This document shows, piece after piece, positions 20,603-28,650 of a stretch of DNA of 64,000 nucleotides. Origin of the DNA: REEB95 sp963762425 (GTDB lineage: Bacteria; Pseudomonadota; Alphaproteobacteria; ATCC43930; CGMCC-115725); contig CAVXKY010000020.1 in assembly GCA_963762425.1 (NCBI GenBank), positions 62,001-126,000 of the forward strand, written 5' to 3'. Position numbers and translations under genes: made by a program. A model generated the notes under the pieces. It was not told where the DNA came from. It made no database searches and saw only the letters and a program-made list of their open reading frames with translations. Position 1 is the stretch's first letter; the number at the start of each line of letters is the position of its first letter.

Positions 20603-21667
20603 ATGGACACGAGCGCCTTGGGCCATACCGTCAACCGCGAGGCGGAGAAGGGCCGGCAGGAGTTCTACGGCCGCGCCGTGACGCAGAACCTGGCGCCGCT
20701 GTGGCGCGTCCTGGGCGAAATCGTCACCGACGAGCCGGTGACGCCGGTCAAGGCGACGATCTGGAAATACCGGGATGTCCGCCCCTATCTGATGGAGGCG
20801 TGCAAGATCATCTCCACCGCCGAGGCCGAGCGCCGCGTGATGATGCTCGAGAACCCCGGCCTGCCCGGCAAGGCCTGCATCACCCACAGCCTGTTCGCCG
20901 GCTTGCAGATCATCCTGCCCGGGGAGATCGCGCCCGCGCACCGCCACGTCGCCTCGGCACTCCGGTTCATCATCGAGGGCAAGGACGCCTATACCGCCGT
21001 CGCCGGCGAGAAGACCTACATGCGGCCGGGCGATTTCATCATCACCCCGTCCATGACCTGGCACGACCACGGCAACGACGGAACCGGGCCGATGGTGTGG
21101 CTCGACGGGCTCGACGTGCCGATCGTCAATATGATGGATGCGAGCTTCCGCGACGGCTACCCCGAGCCCAGCCACCCGGTGACGCGGCCCGAGGGCGCGG
21201 CCGACGTCGAATTCGGCACCAACATGCTGCCGATGGACCAGGAACTCGGTTCGCAGACCTCGCCGATCTTCAACTATCCCTATGCGCGCACGCGCGAGGC
21301 GCTGGAGAAGCTCCGCCGCTTCCACCCGGCCGACCCCTGCCACGGCTTCAAGATGAAATACATCAACCCGGCGACCGGCGGCTGGGCGATGCCGACGATC
21401 TCGACCTGGATGCAGCTCTTGCCCAAGGACTTCAAGACCCGGCCTTATCGCTCGACCGACAGCACCGTCTTCACCGTGGTCGAGGGGAAAGGCTCCAGCG
21501 TCATCGGCGGCCAGAGCTTCGCCTGGGAAAAGCATGACATCTTCGTCGTGCCGAGTTGGCATTTCGTCGAGCACCTGGCCGGCGAGGACGCGGTTCTGTT
21601 CGGCTTTTCGGATCGGGTCTGCCAGGAAAAATTGGACTTTTTCCGCGAGCAGCGGGGCAACGCCTAG
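20603..21667 (+). CDS. gtdA: gentisate 1,2-dioxygenase
   Basis: A 354-residue bicupin ring-cleavage dioxygenase that opens gentisate (2,5-dihydroxybenzoate) to maleylpyruvate using Fe(II). Cupin 1 contains the metal site APAHRHVASALRFIIEG (near 115) and YMRPGDFIITPSMTWHDHGN. The region WLDGLDVPIV and the C-terminal cupin with STVFTVVEGKGSSVIGG and VPSWHFVEH follow. Start at the ATG at 20603; the frame is open 21 codons upstream but without a good site. No maleylpyruvate isomerase or hydrolase gene lies next to it, so the downstream pathway must be elsewhere. Confidence 0.93.
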   Translation: MDTSALGHTVNREAEKGRQEFYGRAVTQNLAPLWRVLGEIVTDEPVTPVKATIWKYRDVRPYLMEACKIISTAEAERRVMMLENPGLPGKACITHSLFAGLQIILPGEIAPAHRHVASALRFIIEGKDAYTAVAGEKTYMRPGDFIITPSMTWHDHGNDGTGPMVWLDGLDVPIVNMMDASFRDGYPEPSHPVTRPEGAADVEFGTNMLPMDQELGSQTSPIFNYPYARTREALEKLRRFHPADPCHGFKMKYINPATGGWAMPTISTWMQLLPKDFKTRPYRSTDSTVFTVVEGKGSSVIGGQSFAWEKHDIFVVPSWHFVEHLAGEDAVLFGFSDRVCQEKLDFFREQRGNA

Positions 21668-21695
21668 CCTTTGGATTCACGCTCCGCGTGGGGGT

Positions 21696-21749
21696 CGGGT
21701 CTGCCAGGAAAAGCTCGATTTTTCCCGCGAGCGGCGGGGCAACGCCTGA
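21696..21749 (+). repeat. second copy of the gtdA 3' end
   Basis: Eighteen codons reading RVCQEKLDFSRERRGNA and stop repeat the true gtdA C-terminus (RVCQEKLDFFREQRGNA) 82 bases after the first. Three of the codon changes are silent (AAA/AAG, TTG/CTC, GAC/GAT). That pattern fits a remnant of a diverged tandem paralogue rather than a fresh slippage duplication. It has no start of its own. Confidence 0.75.
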
Positions 21750-21822
21750 GCCGGCCTAACGTGAAAGTCTTTGGATTTGCGCGCCCCTCGCGCGGCGCGC
21801 GAATGGGAATGGGCGCGGAGGC

Positions 21823-22035
21823 TTAAAGCGGCTTGTGCTGCGCCTGGTAATGCGCCTGGAAATAGCAGGCGCCGGTGCCGAGATCGGCGCAGCCTTGCTG
21901 ATAGGCCATGTCGTTCCAGCTGATGGCGAGGCGGTCTTCCAGGCTGGCGGATTGGGCGTTGCTCATGGGGTGGCTCGCCAGCACCGCGCAGGCGATCAAC
22001 AACGCACCCAGGACATTCATCACGTCGCTTTGCAT
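21823..22035 (-). CDS. small secreted protein, hypothetical
   Basis: A 70-residue ORF with a signal peptide (NVLGALLIACAVLASHPMSNAQS) and a mature part of about 40 residues, LEDRLAISWNDMAYQQGCAD then GTGACYFQAHYQAQHKPL, with two cysteines that could form a disulfide. A GGGAG lies nine bases before the ATG at 22035; an internal ATG at residue 6 is an alternative. Family not recognised. Confidence 0.5.
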   Translation of the reverse strand: MQSDVMNVLGALLIACAVLASHPMSNAQSASLEDRLAISWNDMAYQQGCADLGTGACYFQAHYQAQHKPL

Positions 22036-22187
22036 GAGCCTAAACTCCCGCCGGCTTCCGCCGGCCCGTAAACCGCGTCCTCACGGCTCATGATTTAATC
22101 ACGCCGCGGTTAAGCGGCGGTAAATAGGCTTAACAAAAGATTGCGGCATGCCGTCGCAGGCAAGCCGCCAAGAAAAAGACATGATTC

Positions 22188-22291
22188 GCTCAGCCACGGC
22201 CTTTCATGCGCAGGAAACGGGCCGCGTAGCTCGTCAAGAGCGAAGCCAGGAATGTGATCGCCCGGCTCAGCCACGGCCTTTCATGCGCAGG
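22188..22291. repeat. 27-base direct repeat duplicating the 3' end of the ABC permease gene
   Basis: GCTCAGCCACGGCCTTTCAT plus GCGCAGG occurs at 22188-22214 and again at 22265-22291, where it encodes the real permease end LRMKGRG and stop on the minus strand. The outer copy is preceded in frame by AITFLASLLTSYAARF, which loosely resembles the permease helix before its own end. The block looks like a leftover 3' end of a second permease gene, or a local duplication. Confidence 0.6.
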
Positions 22292-23052
22292 CAGCGGGCG
22301 ATCACGCCGTTGGCCAGCGTCACCAGCACGAATATCACCGCCAGCACGGCATACATTTCGGCGATGTCGAAGCGGCCGTAATCCTGCATGATGAGGAATC
22401 CGAGGCCGCGATTCGACATCTTGATCTCGCTCAGCAGCGTGCCGATGATCGCGACGCCGAGGCCGAGGCGCAGGCCGGTGGCGATGGGTGGCAGCAGCGC
22501 CGGCAGGTAGATCTTGGCGACGGTCTGGGCCAGGGAAAGCTGGAAACTGCGCCCGACGCGCAACAGCACCGGATCGACCTGGCGCACGCCCGCGATCACG
22601 CTCAAGACCATCGGGAAAAAGCAGGACAGCGCGCCGATGGCGACCTTCGAGCCGGGGCCGATGCCGAACATCACCATGAACACCGGCAGGAAGATGATCT
22701 TGGGCGCGGGCGCGAGATATTGCAGATAGGGCTCGAAGGCTTTGCCGGCGAATCGGCTGGCGCCCAGCGCGAGACCGACGGATATCCCGGAGGCGACGCC
22801 GATCGCCATCGCCGCCGCCACTTCCAGGACCGTGACGCCGAGATTGTAATAGAAGGCGGGCATGACGAAGAGATCGAGCGCAGCAGCCGCGATCGTGAAG
22901 GAGGAGGGCAGCGCGCCCGCGTAGAACAATCCCGACCGCGCCGCGCCCTCCCACGACGCCCAGAGCAGAATCAGCGTCGCGGCGCGGATCAGCGTCACCA
23001 GCCCGAACCGGCCGCGCGCGGCGAGCGGCAGAGTCGCCATCAGCTCAGCCAT
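22267..23052 (-). CDS. NitT/TauT-type ABC transporter permease
   Basis: A 261-residue inner-membrane permease of the SsuC/TauC type with about six helices. The EAA motif region reads VGRSFQLSLAQTVAKIYLPALLPPIATGLRLGLG (near 165-200), ending with FIAEMYAVLAVIFVLVTL-like C-terminal helices. It overlaps the upstream permease gene by eight bases. Two permeases in one operon suggest a heterodimeric membrane domain. Confidence 0.88.
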   Translation of the reverse strand: MAELMATLPLAARGRFGLVTLIRAATLILLWASWEGAARSGLFYAGALPSSFTIAAAALDLFVMPAFYYNLGVTVLEVAAAMAIGVASGISVGLALGASRFAGKAFEPYLQYLAPAPKIIFLPVFMVMFGIGPGSKVAIGALSCFFPMVLSVIAGVRQVDPVLLRVGRSFQLSLAQTVAKIYLPALLPPIATGLRLGLGVAIIGTLLSEIKMSNRGLGFLIMQDYGRFDIAEMYAVLAVIFVLVTLANGVIARCLRMKGRG

Positions 23053-23827
23053 GGGGCCTGAACCATTTTTCGGCCTTGCCGGTCGCCCAGAAGAAGGCGA
23101 CGCTGGTCAGGATCACGAACAGGATGGCGCCGAACATCGCGGGCAGTTCCCAGCGCTGGGCGAGATCGTCGATCAGCTCGCCCAGGCCGCCGAAATTGAT
23201 CAGGAATTCGACCCCGACCACGTTGATGAGCGCGAAGATCAGGGCCAGGCGCACGCCGTTGGCGATGGTGGGGATCGCCGCCGGCAGCATGATCTTCCAG
23301 AACATCGCCGAAGGCCTGAGGCCGAAGCTCCGTCCCACATTGATCAGAACGCGCCTGGTGCCGTCGAGCCCCTCCTTGGTCTTCAGCACCATCGCCGGCA
23401 AGCCCGAGAGACAGCTCATCACCACGATGGTGCCGGTGTTGCGCCCGAACAGAACGAGGAAAAGCGGGTAGGCCACGACCAGAGGCGCCCCGGCGAAGCC
23501 GCCGATCCAGTTTTCATAGGCCAAGCCGGCCAGAGGCTGGCGATGCAGCCACCAGCCCAGCGGAATCCCGATCGCCACGGCGAAGCCGGCGGCCAGGAAG
23601 GTCTCGGCGAAGGTCTGGAAGAAGCGGCGGACCAGCCCTTCCTCGGTGAACAGCGCCGGGAAGCTGCGCGCGATGTCGGACGGCGACGGCGCCGTGAATG
23701 TGCTGATAAAGCCCCATTCCGCCGCGCCTTGCCACAGCGCGACCGCCACGGCGATGGCGGCGACGCCGACCAGGACGGGCGCGGCGCGGCGCGCGAGACC
23801 GGGAGAAGCGCCGTCGATGGCGGCCAT
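23045..23827 (-). CDS. NitT/TauT-type ABC transporter permease
   Basis: A 260-residue permease with a first helix VLVGVAAIAVAVALWQGAAE and the EAA loop INVGRSFGLRPSAMFWKIMLPAAIPTIANGVRLAL (near 160-195). It ends AEKWFRPHG. It lies between the degenerate binding-protein gene and the second permease and is read in the same operon. It is only distantly similar to its partner, so it is not a recent duplicate. Confidence 0.88.
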   Translation of the reverse strand: MAAIDGASPGLARRAAPVLVGVAAIAVAVALWQGAAEWGFISTFTAPSPSDIARSFPALFTEEGLVRRFFQTFAETFLAAGFAVAIGIPLGWWLHRQPLAGLAYENWIGGFAGAPLVVAYPLFLVLFGRNTGTIVVMSCLSGLPAMVLKTKEGLDGTRRVLINVGRSFGLRPSAMFWKIMLPAAIPTIANGVRLALIFALINVVGVEFLINFGGLGELIDDLAQRWELPAMFGAILFVILTSVAFFWATGKAEKWFRPHG

Positions 23828-23861
23828 GGAGGCCTAGGGTCAAGACCGGGTGTTTCGAGGG

Positions 23862-24885
23862 TTCATGGCCCGGCTTCCAGACGATGTCGATCAATCCCTT
23901 GATGTCGTCGGGAGTCATCGGATGGTCGATGCGCTTGGCCGCGAGGGCGTCGTCGAGCGTGTGCTGCAAGCCCTTGATCTGATAGGGCTGGTTCCGCCTG
24001 CGCGTGGTAATATTTCGAGGCCGCCACGGCGAGCTCGCGGGATACGTTCATGCCGGCGGCGTAGCTCAGTCGATCGCCTTGGGATCGGAAAAGGCCCAGG
24101 CGAGCGATTTGTCATAGGCCTTGGCGAAGCGGATCACCGCGTCGCGATGGGCGCGCAGGAAATCGAGATTGGACGACATTGACCCGCACGGTCTGGTTGC
24201 GCACGCCGCGCCACGTCGTTGGCGCGGGCTACGACCACGGATCTTGCCCGCGTTCAACTCCGCGATGCCGATCGGCGGCACGGCGTGGCCGATATCGAGC
24301 TGGCCGGACATGACCTGGGTGAAAATATTTGGATGCGGCCGCCGGCGGCGACCGGCTTGGCGTCGGATATGCCGTGCCTTGCTGCAACAGCGCAGGGTGA
24401 CGAGATTCGGCTCGACGACCCGGGATTGCTGTAGGCGATGGTCTTGCCGTGCGATCGCGAGGCTTTTGATGCCGCTGCTGCGAGCGCGTAAGAAATACAT
24501 GTCGGGGGCGCCGGTCATTTCGGCGGCGATGATGCGGACGGGCGCGCCCTTCATGTAAGGCCGAGATGATGCCGAGCGTGCCGGTGGCCACCCCCAGATC
24601 GACGCTGCCCGAGATCACCGCCTGCTCGTTGCTGGCGCCGCCCTGGGTGTAGGTGATGTCGAGATCGAGGCCCTGTTCCTTGAAGAAGCCTTGGCGCGCG
24701 CCCCATTCCGCGATCGAGGTGTCCCAATTGCCCTTCATCGGCAACGCCAGCCGGATGGTGTCGGCCTGCGCCGCGTAGCTCGGCCAGAGCGAAGCCAAGA
24801 GAAAGACGCCCGGCCCGAGCGAAGCCAAAAGAAGGGCGGCGCTCGCGAACAGCGCGACCGGGACTATGATCGCGAGCCGGCGCAT
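23862..24885 (-). pseudogene. duplicate NitT/TauT-type substrate-binding protein gene, inactivated
   Basis: Matches the intact binding protein at 24896-25861 along nearly its whole length, but in pieces. From 24885 it reads a signal peptide, then NWDTSIAEWGARQGFFKEQG and QAVISGSVDLGVATGTLGIIS. After a break near 24555 it continues KGAPVRIIAAEMTGAPDMYFL in another frame. TQVMSGQLDIGHAVPP and RFAKAYDKSLAWAFSDPKAID, then a stop near 24066, follow. Pieces of the end (ASKYYHAQ; HTLDDALAAKRIDHPM; DIVWKPG) occupy two more frames. At least five lesions plus lost segments exceed the single indels seen elsewhere. It also carries a repeated LLASL element in its signal peptide. Confidence 0.85.
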
Positions 24886-24895
24886 CGGCCCGGCC

Positions 24896-25861
24896 TTAGG
24901 GCTGGCCGGGCTTCCAGACGATGTCGATCATGCCCTTGACGTCATCGGGCTTCATCGGATGGTCGATGCGCTTGGCCTCGAGCGCGTCGTCGAGCGTGCG
25001 CTGCAAGCCCTTGATCACATAGGGATCGGTCTGCGCCTTGGGGTGGTAATGCTTGATCGCCTCCGCCGCGATATCGCGCGGAATCTTGTTCGCCTCGGCG
25101 TAGTAGTCGATCGCCTTCGGGTCGGAATAGGCCCAGTTGCGCGCCTTGTCATAGGCCTTGGCGAAGCGGACCACCGCGTCGCGGTTCTGCTGCAGCAAAT
25201 CGAGCCGGACGACGTTGACCCGGATGGTCTGGTCGCGCACCCCCGGCGCGTCGTTGCCGTGGGCGACGACCACGGCCTGCTTGTCCGCGATCTCCTTGAG
25301 GACGAAGGGCGGCACGCCCCAGCCGATGTCGATCTGGCCCGACATCACCTGGGTCAGCGTGCCGGGCGGGCTGCCGGTGGCGGTCGGCTTGGCGTCGGTC
25401 ACGTTGTTGGCCTTGAGCAGCGCGTTCAGCACGAGATTCGTGCTCGATCCCGGCGCCGAGAAGGCGACCGTCTTGCCGTGCGCGTCCTTGATGCTTTTGA
25501 TGCCGCTGCCGGCCTTGGCGTACCAGAAGATGTCGGGCGCGCCGGTCGATTCGGCCCCGATGATGCGGATGGGCGCGCCCTTGACGTAAAGCGAGATGAT
25601 GCCGAGCGTGCCGGTGGCCATGGAGAAATCGGCGCTGCCCGAGATCACCGCCTGCTCGTTGTTGGCGCCGCCCTGGCTGAAGATCTCCTCGATATCGAGG
25701 CCCTGATCCTTGAAGAAGCCCTGTTTGACGCCGAAATCGACGATCGAGGTGTCGAACGCGCCCTTTTGCGGAATCACGACCTTGAGGGTTTGCGCGCCGG
25801 CGCCGGGCGCAAAACCCGCCGCCGCAACCAACGCGAATACGCCGACAATAATCTTACGCAT
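24896..25861 (-). CDS. NitT/TauT-type ABC transporter substrate-binding protein
   Basis: A 321-residue type II periplasmic binding protein of the NMT1/SsuA-like group. A signal peptide (IIVGVFALVAAAGFAPGAGAQ) is followed by VVIPQKGAFDTSIVDFGVKQ, then FFKDQGLDIEEIFSQGGANN, TGTLGIISLYVKGAPIRIIG and TVAFSAPGSSTNLVLNALL. This group binds sulfonates, nitrate, thiamine precursors or aromatic carboxylates, and the sequence does not say which. It is the intact member of a tandem pair and lies between the ATPase and the decayed copy. Confidence 0.88.
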   Translation of the reverse strand: MRKIIVGVFALVAAAGFAPGAGAQTLKVVIPQKGAFDTSIVDFGVKQGFFKDQGLDIEEIFSQGGANNEQAVISGSADFSMATGTLGIISLYVKGAPIRIIGAESTGAPDIFWYAKAGSGIKSIKDAHGKTVAFSAPGSSTNLVLNALLKANNVTDAKPTATGSPPGTLTQVMSGQIDIGWGVPPFVLKEIADKQAVVVAHGNDAPGVRDQTIRVNVVRLDLLQQNRDAVVRFAKAYDKARNWAYSDPKAIDYYAEANKIPRDIAAEAIKHYHPKAQTDPYVIKGLQRTLDDALEAKRIDHPMKPDDVKGMIDIVWKPGQP

Positions 25862-25905
25862 GACGAAAACCTCCCTTTTGGCCGCGGTTCCGGCCGCTGT
25901 CTTGT

Positions 25906-26715
25906 TCAGTGACGATGGCCGATGGCGGCCTCGTCCTCGCTTAAGCCGATGCTAGCCTCTTCGCGCAAATCCTTCCAGACGCTCGCGACATAGTGGCCGA
26001 AGGCCTCGGAACCGAGAATGGCCGAGGAGCGCGGGCGTGGCAAGTCGATCTCGATCACGCGCTTGATGCGGCCGGGGCGGAAGGTCATCACCAGCACGCG
26101 GTCGGAAAGCTGCACCGCCTCGGCGATGTTGTGGGTGATGAGCAGCGTGGTCTGGTGCAGCTGCTGCTGGACCTGGAGAACCTTGTCGCCCAGGAGCAGC
26201 CGCGTCTGCTCGTCGAGCGAGGCGAAGGGCTCGTCCATCAGCAGCACCTTGGGCGAGAAGGCGAGCGTGCGCGCGAGCGAGCTGCGCTGGCGCATGCCGC
26301 CCGACATTTCCGAGGGATAGCGGTTCTCGAAGCCTTCGAGACCCACCAGCCGGACGAGTTCGCGCGCGCGTTTCAAGCGCTCGGCCTTGGCCATGCCGGC
26401 GGTTTCCAGGGGAAACGCCACGTTCTCCAGCGTCGTGCGCCAGGGAAACGTCGATTCCTCCTGGAACACCATGCCGATGGAACGGTGCGGCCCTTTGATC
26501 TCGTCGCCGCCGACGGTGACGCGGCCGTCATAACGGTCGATCAGGCCGCCGATGATGTTGAAGAGGGTGGATTTGCCGCAACCCGAGGGGCCGATCAATG
26601 AGACGAATTCGCCCTGGCGCACCTCGAAGGAGATGTTGTCGAGCGCGTGCACCGGCCCTTCGGATGTGGCGAAGCGCTTGGAAATGCCTTCGACGGCCAG
26701 GACCGGCGCGGCCAT
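25906..26715 (-). CDS. NitT/TauT-type ABC transporter ATP-binding protein
   Basis: A 269-residue ATPase of the SsuB/TauB group with Walker A GPSGCGKST (near 42), Q-loop VFQEESTFPWRTTLENVAFPL, signature MSGGMRQRSSLARTLAF, Walker B KVLLMDEPFASLDEQTR and the H-loop LLITHNIAEAVQLSDRV. It is second in the operon after the ThDP enzyme gene and energises the two permeases downstream. Confidence 0.93.
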   Translation of the reverse strand: MAAPVLAVEGISKRFATSEGPVHALDNISFEVRQGEFVSLIGPSGCGKSTLFNIIGGLIDRYDGRVTVGGDEIKGPHRSIGMVFQEESTFPWRTTLENVAFPLETAGMAKAERLKRARELVRLVGLEGFENRYPSEMSGGMRQRSSLARTLAFSPKVLLMDEPFASLDEQTRLLLGDKVLQVQQQLHQTTLLITHNIAEAVQLSDRVLVMTFRPGRIKRVIEIDLPRPRSSAILGSEAFGHYVASVWKDLREEASIGLSEDEAAIGHRH

Positions 26716-26729
26716 GAGCCGGCCTGGAC

Positions 26730-28559
26730 TTAGCGCGTTCCCGGGGCGCGGGAGAGCGCGCCCGAGGTGCCGCTGTCATAACCGGGTTCGACGCGCACAT
26801 CGACCACCGCGACCAAGCCGGCATCGACCGCCGCGATCCCCTGCCGGATCGCGTCCGGCAGCTCGGCCAAGTCGCGCACCGGGCCGAAGCCTTGCGCGCC
26901 CTGGGCCTTGGCCATCGCCGCCAGATCGATGTCCGGATGGGTGATGTGCTGGCCGATCCATTTATTGGCCACCGGACGGTTGCGCTCCTTGGCCACGCGC
27001 TCCTGATGCACCTCGTCGTTGTAGAAGGACCGGTTGTTGGCGACCAGGATCAGCAGCGGAATGCGGTAATGCACCGCGGTCCACAAGGCGGTGACGCCCA
27101 TCAGGAAATCGCCGTCGCCCAGCACCGCCACCGGCAGCCGCCCGCTGCCCCGAAGCGCGAGCGCCGAGCCGACGCTGGTGCCGGGGCCGGAGCCGATGCC
27201 GCCGCCGCCGTCGGCGCCGAGGAAATCAAGCGGGTGATGGATCGGCCAGAAATGCCCGGCCCAGGAGAGCGAATGGCGCAACAGCGAGGATGGACGCCCC
27301 TTCACCGCCGCGCGCAACGCCGCCGCCAGATGCGGCACCGAGATGGCGCCCTGGCCTTCGACCGCGGGCAGCGCGCGCGGCTCGGCCGGCTTGCGTCCCG
27401 GCCAGGCCGGATGCTTGCGCGGCCCCAAATCCCGCAGCGCGGCGAGGATCGCCTCGACCGCGGGCTCGGGCGACGATTCCAGCGCGAGATCGACCGGGGC
27501 CAGGCCCTGGTGATCCATGCTCCAGCCATTGTGCAGATGCCCGTCGAGGGTGGCGTGGATGACGAAGGATTTGATCGCCTCGCCGCGCCAGGCGGCCTTC
27601 AACGTGCCGGCGAGATCGGTCCAGTCGAGCGCCAGCACGCAATCGGCCGCGCGCAACAGCGGCGCCGCCTCGACGCCCGGCAAGGTCGTGGGCGCGGCGC
27701 CCAAAAGCGGATGATCGGAGGGGAAGGCCGCCGCCTGTTTCAGATCGGTCAACACCACGGCGCCGAGGGTTTCGGCCAGCTTGACCCGCTCGGCCCAGCC
27801 CGGCTCGCCGCGCGACACCCTTCCCATCAGGATCACCGGCCGGTGCGCTTCGTGCAGATGTTTTGCCGCGAGCGCGGCCAAGGTGGCGTCGGGGGCGGCG
27901 TCCGCGGGCGGGCGGAAGCGCGTCACATCGGGCAAGGGCGGCGCCGCCTCGAGCTTCGATTCCTGCAAGCCGGCGTCGAGGCAGACATAGGCGGGGCCGC
28001 GCGGCGCGGTCTGGATGATCTTCCAGGCGCGCAGGATCGATTCCTGCGCGGCCGCGACCGAAGCCGGCTGGTCGTCCCATTTGATGTAGGGACGGACGAG
28101 CGCGCCCTGGTCGCGGGAGGTGTGGATCCAATCGATCCAGGGCCGGCGCTTGGCCGCGTCGACCGGCCCGGTGGCGCCCAGCAAGAGCAGCGGGACGCGG
28201 TCGCACCAGGCGTTGAACACCGCCATGGTGGCGTGCATCAGCCCGACATTGGAATGGACGATCGCCGCCATCGGATTGCCGGAAACCTTGGCCCAGCCAT
28301 GAGCGATGGCGACGGCGCTTTCCTCGTGCAGCGACAACAGCATCTGCGGGCGCTCGTTGCCGAGCCGGTTGACCAGGCTGTCGTGCAACCCGCGATAGCT
28401 CGCGCCGGGGTTGAGCGCCACATAGGGAATGTCGAGCGCGCGCAGCAGATCGGCCACGGCGTCGCTGCCCCAGACGCCCTTATCGCCGCCCTCGTCGGGC
28501 AACGGGCGCTCGACGCCTTCCGGTTCGTTACGGCGCGGTGCCTTGGGCGCGGCGGTCAT
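26730..28559 (-). CDS. thiamine-diphosphate-dependent enzyme, acetolactate synthase/decarboxylase-like
   Basis: A 609-residue three-domain ThDP enzyme. The N-terminal Pyr domain has the cofactor-activating Glu in SLHEESAVAIAHGWAKVSGN (near 75), the middle domain starts around 215, and the C-terminal PP domain has the ThDP-Mg motif GDGDFLMGVTALWTAVHYRI..LVANNRSFYNDEVHQ (near 500). The ATG at 28559 follows a strong GGGAGAGG and begins MTAAPKAPRR; the longer upstream frame is not credible. It leads the operon with a NitT/TauT-type importer. This suggests that it acts on the imported compound, for example a 2-keto or sulfonated acid. The substrate is unknown. Confidence 0.85.
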   Translation of the reverse strand: MTAAPKAPRRNEPEGVERPLPDEGGDKGVWGSDAVADLLRALDIPYVALNPGASYRGLHDSLVNRLGNERPQMLLSLHEESAVAIAHGWAKVSGNPMAAIVHSNVGLMHATMAVFNAWCDRVPLLLLGATGPVDAAKRRPWIDWIHTSRDQGALVRPYIKWDDQPASVAAAQESILRAWKIIQTAPRGPAYVCLDAGLQESKLEAAPPLPDVTRFRPPADAAPDATLAALAAKHLHEAHRPVILMGRVSRGEPGWAERVKLAETLGAVVLTDLKQAAAFPSDHPLLGAAPTTLPGVEAAPLLRAADCVLALDWTDLAGTLKAAWRGEAIKSFVIHATLDGHLHNGWSMDHQGLAPVDLALESSPEPAVEAILAALRDLGPRKHPAWPGRKPAEPRALPAVEGQGAISVPHLAAALRAAVKGRPSSLLRHSLSWAGHFWPIHHPLDFLGADGGGGIGSGPGTSVGSALALRGSGRLPVAVLGDGDFLMGVTALWTAVHYRIPLLILVANNRSFYNDEVHQERVAKERNRPVANKWIGQHITHPDIDLAAMAKAQGAQGFGPVRDLAELPDAIRQGIAAVDAGLVAVVDVRVEPGYDSGTSGALSRAPGTR

Positions 28560-28622
28560 CCGGCCTCTCCCTTTTGAGCAGTCTTGTTCAAACCGAGCCG
28601 GATTGTGCCCCGGCCCAGGCTG

Positions 28623-28650
28623 AAACGTCGAGATGGCTAAACGTCGAGAT
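28623..28650. repeat. short tandem duplication across the gyrB stop codon
   Basis: AAACGTCGAGAT occurs at 28623-28634 and 28639-28650. On the minus strand a 16-base unit, ATCTCGACGTTTAGCC, containing the stop is followed by a copy with one extra C. It is a local duplication of the last gyrB codons. Confidence 0.7.
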
